Assembly (NCBI GenBank): GCA_049591295.1
Contig: JBAWEQ010000066.1
Location: 1-64,000 of the forward strand
Source of the DNA: DTPS01 sp049591295
Lineage (GTDB): Bacteria; Acidobacteriota; UBA4820; DSQY01
Length of the DNA: 64,000 bases
Direction of reading: 5' to 3'
Part shown: positions 49,491 to 58,427 of the stretch, piece by piece
How positions within the stretch are numbered: position 1 is the first letter of the stretch
Layout of the letters: each line of letters starts with the position of its first letter
Position numbers and translations under genes: made by a program
Notes under the pieces: model-generated
Databases searched by the model: none
Told to the model about the DNA's origin: nothing
What the model saw: the letters and a program-made list of their open reading frames with translations, nothing else

Positions 49491-50378
49491 CTACTTCTGG
49501 ACCATGTCTCCCACTTGTACGGGGCCGCCACTGGCCACGGCCATGGAGAGGTGGTCGCCCAGCACCTTGGTCACGCTCACCGTGCCGATGCGGGATTTCT
49601 CCTGGCCGAGGACCTTGCCCGTGTCGGGGTCAGTGATGGTCTCACCCACGTGGTACAGGGTGTACTGGTCACCCTCCTTGACGCCGTCCACACTCCCGAT
49701 GTTCAGGTAGACCCGGCCTGCCTCAACCTTGGCCACCTTGCCCGAGAGGGCCGCGACGGAGCCCAGGCTCTCCTTGATGCTCCCCGTCGCGCTGACGATC
49801 TTCTGGACGAGGGCGGTCACCGCCGGCTCGAAGATCTGGCGCGCCTGGGACTCGTCCCAGTCCACGCCGCCGCCGAAGCCCGCCACGTCCACGTTGCTGA
49901 AGGAGTGCTCTCCCTTCTCGGAGCCCGTCCAGATGATCTCCGCCGTGGTCGTGTTGACCAGCCGGATGTTGACGGTGCCCTCGGCCTTCGTGACGCCCAC
50001 GTTGAAGCCGATGCCCCAAGCGCCGTGGGCCCCCGACTTGTGCCTGGAGAAGTCCGTGACGGCCCCGAGTACCACGAGCTGGCATCCCAGCAGCTTTCCA
50101 ACCTGGATGGCCGTCTTGTCGTCCACCGCACCGCTGAGGGATAGGCCCTGCTCGTTCAGGATGGATTCGAGCTCCTTCCTCTCGACCACCCGGAATTGGC
50201 CTGACTGGACGAGGCCCTCTACGAGCCAGTCTTGGATGGCGGGCCCGAGACGGGCCGAGCCGTACGCGGAATCGTTGCGGATCTTCAGCACCGCGATGCG
50301 GGGCTTCTGGGCGAAGGTGCTCACGGCCGCCGCGGCGGCGGAGAGGAACAACACCACGAAAAGGAGCGTGCGCCTCAT
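49491..50378 (-). CDS. CsgG-family envelope protein
   Basis: 295 residues. Signal peptide (about 1-23, ending TFAQ), then a CsgG-like domain: KPRIAVLKIRNDS, DWLVEGLVQSGQFRVVERKELESILNEQ, and GKLLGCQLVVLGAVTDFS. A C-terminal segment (230-295) is a FlgT-C-like SH3 domain (VYLNIGSVDGVKEGDQYTLY). CsgG forms the curli export pore, but many relatives without the lipidated Cys are periplasmic. This one lacks a lipobox. ATG 50378 has AAGGAGGGA seven bases upstream. Last gene of the cluster. Confidence 0.8.
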   Translation of the reverse strand: MRRTLLFVVLFLSAAAAAVSTFAQKPRIAVLKIRNDSAYGSARLGPAIQDWLVEGLVQSGQFRVVERKELESILNEQGLSLSGAVDDKTAIQVGKLLGCQLVVLGAVTDFSRHKSGAHGAWGIGFNVGVTKAEGTVNIRLVNTTTAEIIWTGSEKGEHSFSNVDVAGFGGGVDWDESQARQIFEPAVTALVQKIVSATGSIKESLGSVAALSGKVAKVEAGRVYLNIGSVDGVKEGDQYTLYHVGETITDPDTGKVLGQEKSRIGTVSVTKVLGDHLSMAVASGGPVQVGDMVQK

Positions 50379-50412
50379 GGTTCTTCCCTCCTTGGGTTCG
50401 AGCATACCGACC

Positions 50413-51492
50413 TCACAGTGAGGCTGTCAAACGGTTCGCGGTCTGGGAGATGATCCTGGCCTTGGGGAAAACCTTGGTGATCTCCTGCGCGAGGGCCGCG
50501 GCATCGCCCTGCATGGAAACGTCCAGGGTGGCCTCCTGGCCGGAGGATTCCCTGACGATCACATCCTGGATCCCTCGTCCCTCCTCGCGAAGGCGCCGGG
50601 CCACTTCCTCGGCTCGGGCCGGAGTCACCCCGCGAAGCACCAGCGTCAGCATCCGCGTCGAGGAGGCCTCGTTGGCCCACTGGTTGGTGATCTGCCTGAT
50701 CAGGTCGTTGCCGGCCACCGTGGAGGCCTGCCGAAGAGCCTGGGCCAGGCCGGCATCGCCCACGTTCACGGCGGTGCCGCTGCCGGAGGCCGTGCCCAGC
50801 AGTTCGTGGGTGTCGGTCTTGAGGGCCTTGAGGCTCACGTTGGCCTGGTAGGAAATCAGGCTGGAGCGGCCCACGTTGGAGCCGCCCTGCCCCCTGGCGC
50901 TGCCCAGCACCACCACCTCGGCGCCGTACTTCTTCATGAGATCCGCCTGCTGGCCCTCGGGCATTCCCCAGAATTCCTGGGACCTGGCGCTCTCCCCCGT
51001 ATCCACCACCAGGAATCCTTTGTCCTTGAGCATCTTGAGGATCTGATCGGAGGCGGTGCTGTCCTGCTCCTGCAGCGCCACGGCCACCCGGGGCATGTTC
51101 ATCCGGCGCATGAGGACGCCCAGGGAGTTCAGGTCATCGGCGAGGTTGCCCTCTTTCACTGTGGCCTCCACCTTCACCGAGTAGATGTTGTCCTCCAGGT
51201 CCGGTGTTTCGGAGAGGATGGTGTAGTTGGAGATGTAGCCCTTGGTCTGGGTGTAGATCTTGTCGGAGATGAGGTCGTTGTTCTTGACCAGGCTCTCCGA
51301 GTCCACCATGGTGCCCACCACGCGCTCGACTGCCGCGCGAAGGGCGCTTTCCACGGCCCTGTCCCGCGCCTGAGCGGCGTCCTTGTTCAGGATCGCGGCG
51401 GTGCCGGTGGCCGTGACGGTCTGCTGCGCGTGGGCGCCCAGGGCCGTCGCCACTCCCAGGAGTGCGCAGAGGGCCAGCGATTTAGCGTTCAT
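50413..51492 (-). CDS. FlgT/LPP20-like secreted protein
   Basis: 359 residues with a signal peptide (ending GAHAQ). The region TVTATGTAAILNKDAAQARDRA is the common start of FlgT N-terminal/LPP20 domains, followed by VERVVGTMV. The rest is mixed alpha/beta, with a middle CsgG-like fold (GAEVVVLGSARG). FlgT is a flagellar H-ring protein in Vibrio; non-flagellar relatives are common with CsgG-like genes. No flagellar gene is in the window. It overlaps the cyclase gene by 11 bases and has GAGGAGG upstream. Confidence 0.7.
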   Translation of the reverse strand: MNAKSLALCALLGVATALGAHAQQTVTATGTAAILNKDAAQARDRAVESALRAAVERVVGTMVDSESLVKNNDLISDKIYTQTKGYISNYTILSETPDLEDNIYSVKVEATVKEGNLADDLNSLGVLMRRMNMPRVAVALQEQDSTASDQILKMLKDKGFLVVDTGESARSQEFWGMPEGQQADLMKKYGAEVVVLGSARGQGGSNVGRSSLISYQANVSLKALKTDTHELLGTASGSGTAVNVGDAGLAQALRQASTVAGNDLIRQITNQWANEASSTRMLTLVLRGVTPARAEEVARRLREEGRGIQDVIVRESSGQEATLDVSMQGDAAALAQEITKVFPKARIISQTANRLTASL

Positions 51493-53350
51493 GGGAAGCC
51501 TCCTCGTTCTTGAGTCCCTTCACACGTACGATCTCGATGGGTTCAGCCTTTCCCTTGACCCGGACGGGATCGAGCCTCTCATTCTCGTACCGCTCATTGA
51601 AACCGGGAATCCTTTCTGCCGTGGAAACGGTCACGATGACGTCGTCCTGCTGGGCCAGTCCTTGGAGGCGCGAGGTGAGGTTCACCGTGTCGCCGATGAC
51701 GGTATAGACGAAGTTGTTCTCCGAACCGTTGTTGCCCACCACCACGGGTCCGGTATGGACCGCCACGCCCATGTGGAGGGGCGGCTTGCCCTCGGCTTCG
51801 AAGCGGGCCCTCAGCGAGGCCGCTCGCTCCTGCATGGCGACGGCGCAGGCCAGGGCGCGGGCCGAATGGTCTTCCTGGGTTACGGGGTCTCCGAAAAAGG
51901 CCAGGATGGCGTCGCCGATGAACTTGTCGAGGGTGCCGTCGTACTCAAACAGGATGCGCGTCATCTCGGTGAAGTAATCGTTCAACAGGGAACTCACCTG
52001 CTCTGGGGGAATCTGCTCGGAGAGGGTGGTGAATCCCCTGATGTCGGAGAACAGGATGGTCAGTTCCTTCCGTCTCCCGCCCAACTGCACAAGGTCCGGC
52101 TGGCGAAGGAGCTTGCTGGCGATGTTCGGGGAGACGTAACGGGAAAAGAGCCGCTCCACGGCGCGTTTCTGGCGGAAATCGCCGTAGCGCTGGTAGGCGA
52201 AGGAAGCGCCGGTGTAGGCGATCCATCCCAGCCCCAGGCTGAACATGGGCAGGGCGTGGCCGGAGCGGATGGCGACGGCGCCCGTCGCGGCGAGAGCGGC
52301 TCCCACCGAGAGCCACGCCAGGAGGGAGGGGATCGGCTTCAGGGGCACGAGCACCAGGAGCGTTCCCAGGGAGGCGAGGAGTGCGAAGGCGGCCCACCGC
52401 TGTGTGGAGGAGATGGGAAGGATGGAGCGGCCCAATAGGAGCGCCGACAAAGCCTGCCCGTGCACCTCGACTCCCGCCATGGAATGGGTCGAGAGTTCGT
52501 TGAAGCCGCTCTGCCGAGAACCTGCGGCGGGCAAGGGTACGGAAAAATAGTCGTGCTCGCTCGGCCGGGTGTTGCCGACGAGGACGATGCGGCCCCGCAT
52601 CGAGGGGAGAGTCCGCGAATCCCTCAGCACATCGACAAAGGAGACGTGCGGCAGCGTCCCGTCACCGCCGCAGTAGGGGATCCACCAGCGGCCGCCCCGC
52701 ATGGCGAAGAAGTGGGGGCCGAATGAGATTCCGCTGGGTTCCAGGCTGACCTGCGGCGCTTCCTTGGGAAACCACTCCAGGAGGGCGCACGCCAGGGCGA
52801 ACGGGAGAGCCTTGATCCGGAGGCTGCCCGGCGAGGGCTCAAAGAAAGGACCGGGCAGGCTGCGGAGAATGCCGTCGGAGTCCGTGACGAGGTCGACGGA
52901 CCCCAGTCCGACCGCCTGTTTGCGGAACCGCTCGACGGGAAGATACCCCTGGGCCGGGTCGGAAGCGAGGACCACGTCGGCCTTGGAAAGAGCCGATTCC
53001 AGGGCCTCGTTCCCAGCCTCCTCCTGTTCCTTGGGCTGCCAGAAGAGGAGGTCCAATCCGATGAGAGAGGCGCCCCTTGCCCAGAGGGTGCCGACAGCCT
53101 GGGCGATCTCGGCCCGGTTCGGATCGCGGCCTCCGAGGCCCTTGTAGGTGGCGTCGTCGATGCAGGCGAGCAGAACGCGAGGAGAGGGCGGACGCACTTG
53201 GAGTCGAAGGAGCAGGTCGTACATCCAGCCTTCGCCCCCCCGGGCAATCCCCAGCGCGAGAGGGAGGGCCACTACGACGGCCAGCAGAAGGGCGACCGTC
53301 AGGCGCTCCCGCCAGAGCTTGGCCGGGATTGGGGGCGAGGGGACGGGCAT
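51482..53350 (-). CDS. CHASE2-domain adenylate cyclase
   Basis: 622 residues. One transmembrane segment (about 16-34), an extracytoplasmic CHASE2 sensor domain (about 40-330; VLLACIDDATYKGLGG and IVLVGNTRPSEHDYF), three more hydrophobic segments (340-400), then a class III cyclase domain. Metal ligands are in LFSDIRGFT and KFIGDAILAFFGDP, and VYTVIGDTVNLTSRLQG supplies the Asp and the Asn/Arg pair. The Lys before IGD and the Asp in IGDTVN are the usual markers of ATP rather than GTP as substrate. It sits between two envelope-protein genes and 1.2 kb from a CRP-type gene. Confidence 0.9.
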   Translation of the reverse strand: MPVPSPPIPAKLWRERLTVALLLAVVVALPLALGIARGGEGWMYDLLLRLQVRPPSPRVLLACIDDATYKGLGGRDPNRAEIAQAVGTLWARGASLIGLDLLFWQPKEQEEAGNEALESALSKADVVLASDPAQGYLPVERFRKQAVGLGSVDLVTDSDGILRSLPGPFFEPSPGSLRIKALPFALACALLEWFPKEAPQVSLEPSGISFGPHFFAMRGGRWWIPYCGGDGTLPHVSFVDVLRDSRTLPSMRGRIVLVGNTRPSEHDYFSVPLPAAGSRQSGFNELSTHSMAGVEVHGQALSALLLGRSILPISSTQRWAAFALLASLGTLLVLVPLKPIPSLLAWLSVGAALAATGAVAIRSGHALPMFSLGLGWIAYTGASFAYQRYGDFRQKRAVERLFSRYVSPNIASKLLRQPDLVQLGGRRKELTILFSDIRGFTTLSEQIPPEQVSSLLNDYFTEMTRILFEYDGTLDKFIGDAILAFFGDPVTQEDHSARALACAVAMQERAASLRARFEAEGKPPLHMGVAVHTGPVVVGNNGSENNFVYTVIGDTVNLTSRLQGLAQQDDVIVTVSTAERIPGFNERYENERLDPVRVKGKAEPIEIVRVKGLKNEEASHER

Positions 53351-53356
53351 GGCGTG

Positions 53357-54460
53357 TCAGTTCTTGGCGAGGAGTTCGTAGGGGCCCTGAGCCTCCGGAC
53401 GAAGCCGGCGGCTTTCCACGCCGCCCACATCCGAACGGACCACGACCGTCACCCGCCCGTTCGAGAGAGCGCCCGTTCGAGCGTCCAACTCCCGCAGCTT
53501 CCTGGCCGTCTCCTCGGTCACCACGATGTCCGCCTTGAGCGTTCCCGAGGCCCTGGCGGCTTTCACTTGCAGGCTGTCCAGGACGCCCCGTGGTCTCGCG
53601 GAGGGCCCCCTCTGGGCCTGAGCCAAGAGGCTCCAGGGTGGCGCGATCAAAGCGATGGGCAGCGGCCCCACTCCATCGGGGGCCAGCCACGTGGACTGAG
53701 AGGCGCCGTCCGCCGCCGGCGTGACGTATCTCGCCAGCGTCTTGGTGCCGGCGACCAGCGGCTTGACGGTCTTCACCCCGTACACCTCCTGACCCTTCTC
53801 GTCGATGATGCGGGGCTGGAGGGCCGGCCTTACACCGGCGTCCGTGGCGTCCACCGTCACCGAGGCGAAGGAGGCGAGGTCGGATGGCCCCTCCTGGCCG
53901 GTCCCGGCCTGGGCCTCCTCCTTCTGCTGGGGGGGGGGCGCGGAAGGTCGGGCAGGTTGCGTCCTGGCCCCGGCCTCCGCTTGGCCCGCGGGCTCTTTCG
54001 GCGGGGGCTGGGGTTCCGGCGGAAGCGTCACGATGGAGACCGCCGACACGATGCCGCGGACCCCGTTCACGGGCACCTTGAGGGAGAGGTGGTAAGCCCC
54101 GTCGGAGGTTCCCTCGTCCACGACCTCGCCGCCGGCCACGATGCCCTTGATCCTTATTTTCAGGGCTTCATACGATTCGAGGCGGCGCTCGCTGTTGACC
54201 GGCAGCCGCATGGCGATCCTGAGCGCCGCGGCCTGGGCCTTGATCATGGCCACCCGTTGGGCCTCCACGAGCGCCTGGGCGGGAGGAACACCCTTGCGCA
54301 GGGGGACGCTTGCGTCGGCTCGAATCCAGCCCTGGTCCCAATCCACCATCCCATCGGGCAGCTTCTCCCTGTAAGGGGAGTAGGGGCCTCGCTGGGCGAA
54401 TACCGCCAAGACCACCAGGCCGCACAGGGCAAGCACGCGGCCAACCCGTTGGAGCTTCAT
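53357..54460 (-). CDS. LPP20-like envelope protein with a proline-rich linker
   Basis: 367 residues. Signal peptide (hydrophobic about 8-22), an N-terminal LPP20-like region (GMVDWDQGWIRADASVPL, AQALVEAQRVAMIKAQAAALR), a proline/glutamine-rich linker (about 175-215) that contains a run of ten C in the gene, and a C-terminal part with another LPP20/FlgT-like fold. ATG 54460 has AAGGAGGAT upstream. It is first of four co-directional genes (6-base gap to the cyclase). Function unknown; likely part of the same envelope structure as the FlgT- and CsgG-like proteins. Confidence 0.65.
   Translation of the reverse strand: MKLQRVGRVLALCGLVVLAVFAQRGPYSPYREKLPDGMVDWDQGWIRADASVPLRKGVPPAQALVEAQRVAMIKAQAAALRIAMRLPVNSERRLESYEALKIRIKGIVAGGEVVDEGTSDGAYHLSLKVPVNGVRGIVSAVSIVTLPPEPQPPPKEPAGQAEAGARTQPARPSAPPPQQKEEAQAGTGQEGPSDLASFASVTVDATDAGVRPALQPRIIDEKGQEVYGVKTVKPLVAGTKTLARYVTPAADGASQSTWLAPDGVGPLPIALIAPPWSLLAQAQRGPSARPRGVLDSLQVKAARASGTLKADIVVTEETARKLRELDARTGALSNGRVTVVVRSDVGGVESRRLRPEAQGPYELLAKN
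53929..53938. repeat. Ten-base homopolymer inside a coding region
   Basis: Ten consecutive G on the plus strand (C in the gene) within the proline linker of the LPP20-like protein. Slippage here would shift the frame. Confidence 0.7.
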
Positions 54461-54522
54461 GGGGATCCTCCTTAATGCACACCATAGTACCACAGGATCC
54501 GCACGGGCTGTGACGGCAAGCA

Positions 54523-54557
54523 CAAGGCCTTCCGGGGGGGGAAGAGCGAGGGCCTTG
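54523..54557. terminator. Hairpin between the CRP gene and the LPP20 operon
   Basis: CAAGGCC (54523-54529) pairs with GGCCTTG (54551-54557) around a 21-base loop that can itself pair TTCC/GGAA. Located 16 bases past the CRP stop on the minus strand. Moderate candidate. Confidence 0.35.
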
Positions 54558-54572
54558 AACGGGCCTCCGGTA

Positions 54573-55238
54573 TCAGTGCTGGAGTCTGTACAGGATGATT
54601 TTGCGGCCCAGGAGCCGGATCAGCCCCTGGTGTTCGAGGTCCGTGAGGGCGCGGCTGACGGTCTCACGGCTGGTGCCCAGGTAGAGCGCAACCTCCTGCT
54701 GGGTGGGCCGCACAACCACCATCGAGCCGTCCGCCAGCTGTCGGCCCTGACGTTTGGCCAGCTCCAGGAGGTACCGGGTGACCCGGCTGTAGGTGTCCAG
54801 AAAGATCAGGCTCCCGATCCGATTGTTGGTCTCCTTCAGTCGGCGGGAGAGGGTGCGGATAACCGCGAGGGCGATGGAGGGGTTCTCCTGGAGCGCCTGC
54901 TTGAACTGGTCGCCCGAGAGGATGAGGAGCTCCGAAGGCTCCACGGTGATCACCGTGGCGGACCTCGTCTCCTCGGAATCGAAAACGGCCATCTCCCCGA
55001 CCATCTCCCCTGGATCGAGCATGGCCAGAGTGACCTCCCGGCCGTCCTCCGCCACCAGCACCGCCTTGACCCGGCCCGAGAGAACCAGGTACAAGGCGTC
55101 GCCCCGCTCACCCTGCCTGAGCAGGACGGTGTTTTTTGCAAAGCGCCGAATCTCCGCCACCCTGAGGATGCTCTCCAACTGCCCGGCATCCAGTTCGGCG
55201 AAAAGACTGGCCTTGCGCAGAAGGTCCTTGTTGATCAC
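54573..55238 (-). CDS. CRP/FNR family transcription regulator, cAMP-type
   Basis: 221 residues. N-terminal cyclic-nucleotide-binding domain: GDALYLVLSGRVKA and DPGEMVGEMAVFDSEETRSATV, in which Gly81-Glu82 and Arg92-Ser93 match the cAMP ribose and phosphate contacts of E. coli CRP (Gly71-Glu72, Arg82-Ser83). The C-terminal winged helix has PTQQEVALYLGTSRETVSRAL. No N-terminal cysteine cluster, so not FNR. GTG start with a G-rich site upstream. It follows hfq by 72 bases and lies beside the CHASE2-cyclase operon. Confidence 0.9.
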   Translation of the reverse strand: MINKDLLRKASLFAELDAGQLESILRVAEIRRFAKNTVLLRQGERGDALYLVLSGRVKAVLVAEDGREVTLAMLDPGEMVGEMAVFDSEETRSATVITVEPSELLILSGDQFKQALQENPSIALAVIRTLSRRLKETNNRIGSLIFLDTYSRVTRYLLELAKRQGRQLADGSMVVVRPTQQEVALYLGTSRETVSRALTDLEHQGLIRLLGRKIILYRLQH

Positions 55239-55310
55239 CGCATCCCCCCGGCAACCCGGCCCTCACGCGGGTCCGGACCGCATCCACGGCCCGGGCCCGC
55301 GGCGAGGGTT

Positions 55311-55670
55311 TCAGCTCTCCTCATCCTCTGGGCCGGGTCCCAGGCCTTCGGTCTCGACCGGCATTTCGCCTTCCAATGATGCATCGCCTTCGCCCTCGGT
55401 CCCCTGCATTTTATGCATGATGTGCCTGGGCACCGAGACGTTGGTGATGGCGTGCTTGAAGACGATCTGGTCGTAATCGCGCCCCCGGATGTGGATGGTG
55501 TAGCGGTCGAACCCCATGACCTGACCCACGAACTTCTTGCCGCTTACCAGGAAGATGGTGATGAGGGCGCGATCCTTCCGGACGAAGTTGAGGATCTGAT
55601 TCTGGATGTTCACTTCACGGTTTACGGCCGGCTTCCGAGTGCCATCTTTTGATGAATTCCATTGCATCAT
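55311..55670 (-). CDS. hfq: RNA chaperone Hfq
   Basis: 119 residues. Sm1 motif region NIQNQILNFVRKDRALITIFLVSGKKFVGQVMGFD (here about 21-55) and Sm2-like YDQIVFKHAITNVSV. An acidic C-terminal tail (GEGDASLEGEMPVETEG) follows, unlike the basic or glycine tails of many Hfq. The ATG at 55670 has AAGGAGG upstream and overlaps miaA by 56 bases; a GTG at 55613 would give a shorter form but has no ribosome site. Order miaA-hfq is widely conserved. Confidence 0.92.
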   Translation of the reverse strand: MMQWNSSKDGTRKPAVNREVNIQNQILNFVRKDRALITIFLVSGKKFVGQVMGFDRYTIHIRGRDYDQIVFKHAITNVSVPRHIMHKMQGTEGEGDASLEGEMPVETEGLGPGPEDEES

Positions 55671-56583
55671 TTTTCCAGGCCTCCTTGTCCACGGAAAACC
55701 ACAAAATGCCGTCTTCGCGGCGAAACCACGTCAGCTGGCGTTTGACCAGGTGCCGCGACCTGAGCTGGATCCTGGCCACAGCCGACTCTAGAGTCATCAA
55801 ACCTTCCAGGTAGTCGGCCAATTCCCCGTATCCGATGGCCTTTCGGGCCGGCCCCGTGAGCTGTCCCGACGAGTGAAGCTGCCGGACTTCCTCCAGAAGG
55901 CCCGCTTCCATCATGGCTCTTACCCTTCCATCCGTCCTAGTGTAAAGGTAGGCCCTGGGAGCCGTCAAACCAAGCTTGAGGCCGCCCAAGGATGGAGCCG
56001 AACCGAAGGGACTATCGCTCAAGCAGCGTGAGATCGGTAGACCGGTGAGAATGCGGACCTCCAGGGCCCTGGTGATCCGGAGCGCATCGCGGGGGCCGAT
56101 CCGGGAAGCGGCCGCCGGGTCCAGACGGGCGAGAAGGCGATGAACCCGTTCGGGCCCCCTGGAGGCGATTCGGGCCGCGATTCGCGCCCGCAGCCCCTCG
56201 TTCCTGGGAGGGAGTGGCGCCAGTCCTTCGGCGAGAGCGCGGTAGTAAAGCCCCGTTCCCCCCACGACCACGGCGAGGTGGCCCCGAGCTGCGATGCCGG
56301 CCATGGCCTCAAGCGCCATATTCCGAAAGGCCCCCGCGGAGAAGTGGGAGCCGGGTTGAGCCACGTCGATCAGGTGGTGGGGTACCAAGCGGCGGGCTTC
56401 CAGAGACGGCTTGTCGGTGCCGATGTCGAGCCCGCGGTAGACGGCCATGGAATCGCAGGAGACGACCTCTCCACCGAACCGAAGGGCCGCATCGAGGGCA
56501 AGGCCCGACTTGCCCGCGGCCGTCGGGCCTACGATCCAGATCGTTCGAGGGAACGCTGCGCCGGCGGAATCAGGCCGGCTCAC
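55615..56583 (-). CDS. miaA: tRNA dimethylallyltransferase MiaA
   Basis: 322 residues. P-loop GPTAAGKS (19-26), VVSCDSMAVYRGLDIGTDKP with the catalytic Asp/Ser, GGTGLYYRALAEGL, and the C-terminal AIGYGELADYLEG. It prenylates A37 of tRNAs reading UNN codons. GTG start with GCGGAGGGA eight bases upstream; overlaps the DUF4388 gene by 14 bases and hfq by 56. Confidence 0.95.
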   Translation of the reverse strand: MSRPDSAGAAFPRTIWIVGPTAAGKSGLALDAALRFGGEVVSCDSMAVYRGLDIGTDKPSLEARRLVPHHLIDVAQPGSHFSAGAFRNMALEAMAGIAARGHLAVVVGGTGLYYRALAEGLAPLPPRNEGLRARIAARIASRGPERVHRLLARLDPAAASRIGPRDALRITRALEVRILTGLPISRCLSDSPFGSAPSLGGLKLGLTAPRAYLYTRTDGRVRAMMEAGLLEEVRQLHSSGQLTGPARKAIGYGELADYLEGLMTLESAVARIQLRSRHLVKRQLTWFRREDGILWFSVDKEAWKNDAMEFIKRWHSEAGRKP

Positions 56584-57688
56584 GGAAGAGGTCCCTCCGC
56601 GTATTCCTGAGGGTTTCGTATACCCGGTGCTCGTGCTCAGCGCCCAGCGTGCGGCGGATGGCGAGGAGGGCGGAGTAGAGATACTCGTTGAGGGCCTGTA
56701 CCAAGAGCGCCTCGCGCTCCCCTGGTATCTGCTTCAGGTTCTCGATCAGGCGCTCCTCAGAAAGGGCGCCGTTGCTTCGAAGGGTCACCCTGGCATAGAT
56801 TTCGGGCTGCCCCGCCTTCAGCCGCCCGAGGTATTTTTCGAGGATGTTCTCGGCGATGGGGCCCACCTCGCGGAGGAGGTAGTGGAAGAGGAAGGAGAAC
56901 ATCTCGTTGTAGCTCTTGATGAGGACGGAGAGGTCCCGGAGCTCCCGCTGCTCCTCGGCGAAGCGATCCTTGCGGCTCTTGACGTGCAGATATCCGATGG
57001 TGAAGAAGATGTAGAGGGCCCTGAGGGTCTCGAACTCCCCGATTTCGCTCAGATCGCAGACTTCCTGAACGCTGCGCTTTCCGTCCACAAGCCTGAAGAC
57101 GTGCTTCTCGTGATCTTCGAAATGGAGGCCCTGCGGACGGTGCGCGGGAAGGACCCTCTCGAAGACCACATCGAGGGTCGGCATGCGGCGCTCGAAGAGC
57201 GTCCGATCTTGGATGCGCCTCAGGCCGCCCAGGAGGAGCTCCGGTACGGTCAGCGACGTGGTGATGTTCTCGCCCGTCCTCTCCTCGCCTTCGAAGAACT
57301 GGAAGGAGCCTGAATCCCAGGCCAGGATGCTGTAGGCGATCTCCTGGACCTGGTGGCGCACCTCGTTCCAGAGGTCCTTGGGGCCGATCGCCTTCATCTC
57401 CACCAGGATCTTGCCGAGGCGCTTTCCCCGGGTGACGTGCAGGCTGGCCTCGTCGAACTGGTCGCGACCGATCTTGCCCTCGCGCAGGAGCATCTCCCCG
57501 AACCGCTCCTCGGAAAGATTGGAGGTGGCAAACACCACGATTCCCCTCTTGAAGTGGAGGGTCTTGGTGACGGTGCCGTTGCGCACGAGGAGGACGCCCG
57601 TCTTGGCTGTGGTCTTCAGGTAGTCCAGGATCTCGGGAAGCCCCAGCTCAGAAAAATCGCCCTGGAGCGGAACATCGGCCGGGGTCAA
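56570..57688 (-). CDS. DUF4388 (PATAN-type) regulatory protein
   Basis: 372 residues from a TTG start. The N-terminal DUF4388/PATAN region reads QGDFSELGLPEILDYLKTTAKTGVLLV, with GIVVFATSNLSEERFGEMLL and a middle repeat of the same kind. The rest is helical and unassigned. PATAN domains occur in response-regulator networks that control motility and polarity. It sits between lepB and miaA in one direction, an unusual place for a signalling gene. Confidence 0.75.
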   Translation of the reverse strand: MTPADVPLQGDFSELGLPEILDYLKTTAKTGVLLVRNGTVTKTLHFKRGIVVFATSNLSEERFGEMLLREGKIGRDQFDEASLHVTRGKRLGKILVEMKAIGPKDLWNEVRHQVQEIAYSILAWDSGSFQFFEGEERTGENITTSLTVPELLLGGLRRIQDRTLFERRMPTLDVVFERVLPAHRPQGLHFEDHEKHVFRLVDGKRSVQEVCDLSEIGEFETLRALYIFFTIGYLHVKSRKDRFAEEQRELRDLSVLIKSYNEMFSFLFHYLLREVGPIAENILEKYLGRLKAGQPEIYARVTLRSNGALSEERLIENLKQIPGEREALLVQALNEYLYSALLAIRRTLGAEHEHRVYETLRNTRRDLFREPA

Positions 57689-57727
57689 GGGAGGCCTCGC
57701 GACAAGCGCCGTGCTCTTGATGATCGC

Positions 57728-58267
57728 TCACCGGCTTTCATGGGGAACCTCTGGGATAAAGCCCCACCGCGAAAGGGGGAGATAGCGTAGAACCACTCTC
57801 CCATACAGGTCTTGCAAGGGGATGGCGCCGAGCTGTCTGCTGTCCAGGCTCACGGGGCCGTTGTCCCCCAAGAAAAAGAGGTGCCCCTGGGGTACCCTGA
57901 ACGGACCGAAGTCTTTGGCGGCGACCCGGCCGCCGGGCGGTGGCGGGAAGACCTTGCCGTTGACCCGGATCACACCGTCGCGAATTTCCACGGAGTCGCC
58001 GGGGAGCCCCACCAGCCGCTTCACGATGAAAGGGCCTCCCTGCGGCATCCGCAGGACCATGACCTCTCCTCGGCGCAGGTGGGGCTCGCCCATGAACAGC
58101 CTGTCCACCAGGAGGTAGTCCTGATCCTTCAAGGTGGGGCTCATGCTCAGCCCCGAGACCTGAAAAGGCTGAAAGACAAAGTGAAAAAATAGGACCGCGA
58201 GGGCGAGCGACAGGCCGAGGGTGAAGAGTGCGTGACCAATGCGCGTCAGGGTGGACCTTGCAGCCAT
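57728..58267 (-). CDS. lepB: Signal peptidase I
   Basis: 179 residues. One N-terminal transmembrane helix (about 12-32), then box B SGLSMSPTL with the catalytic Ser41, box D VKRLVGLPGD with Lys83, and box E GDNGPVSLDSRQLG. Cleaves Sec and Tat signal peptides at the outer face of the inner membrane. ATG has GGAGGAG upstream. Confidence 0.95.
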   Translation of the reverse strand: MAARSTLTRIGHALFTLGLSLALAVLFFHFVFQPFQVSGLSMSPTLKDQDYLLVDRLFMGEPHLRRGEVMVLRMPQGGPFIVKRLVGLPGDSVEIRDGVIRVNGKVFPPPPGGRVAAKDFGPFRVPQGHLFFLGDNGPVSLDSRQLGAIPLQDLYGRVVLRYLPLSRWGFIPEVPHESR

Positions 58268-58377
58268 GGCTCCTCCGCCAATCCCAAGATTTTACCGCCA
58301 AAGCGCTGGCGGGGCAATGAGCCTTCGCAGGGATGATGGACGGGGGATTGAAGGAGGAGGGGTTCGCCGCATAGGCG

Positions 58378-58427
58378 CCGTTTCTCTCCGTTTCCCTGTC
58401 TCTCTGCTTCCCCGGTTTCCATCTCCT
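58378..58427 (-). repeat. GGGAAAC-rich tail beyond the outer tRNA-end copy
   Basis: Read on the minus strand, AAGGAGAT followed by GGGGAAGCAGAGAGACAGGG continues directly after the CCA of the outermost 215-bp repeat. It closely resembles the tract after tmRNA at 39688-39730. The adjoining 58268-58377 holds no feature I can support. Confidence 0.5.

Noticed and set aside
50413..54460. Flagellar or curli assembly locus
   Set aside because: FlgT-like and CsgG-like domains are present, but no flagellin, basal-body, csgA or csgE/F genes accompany them, so neither structure can be claimed.
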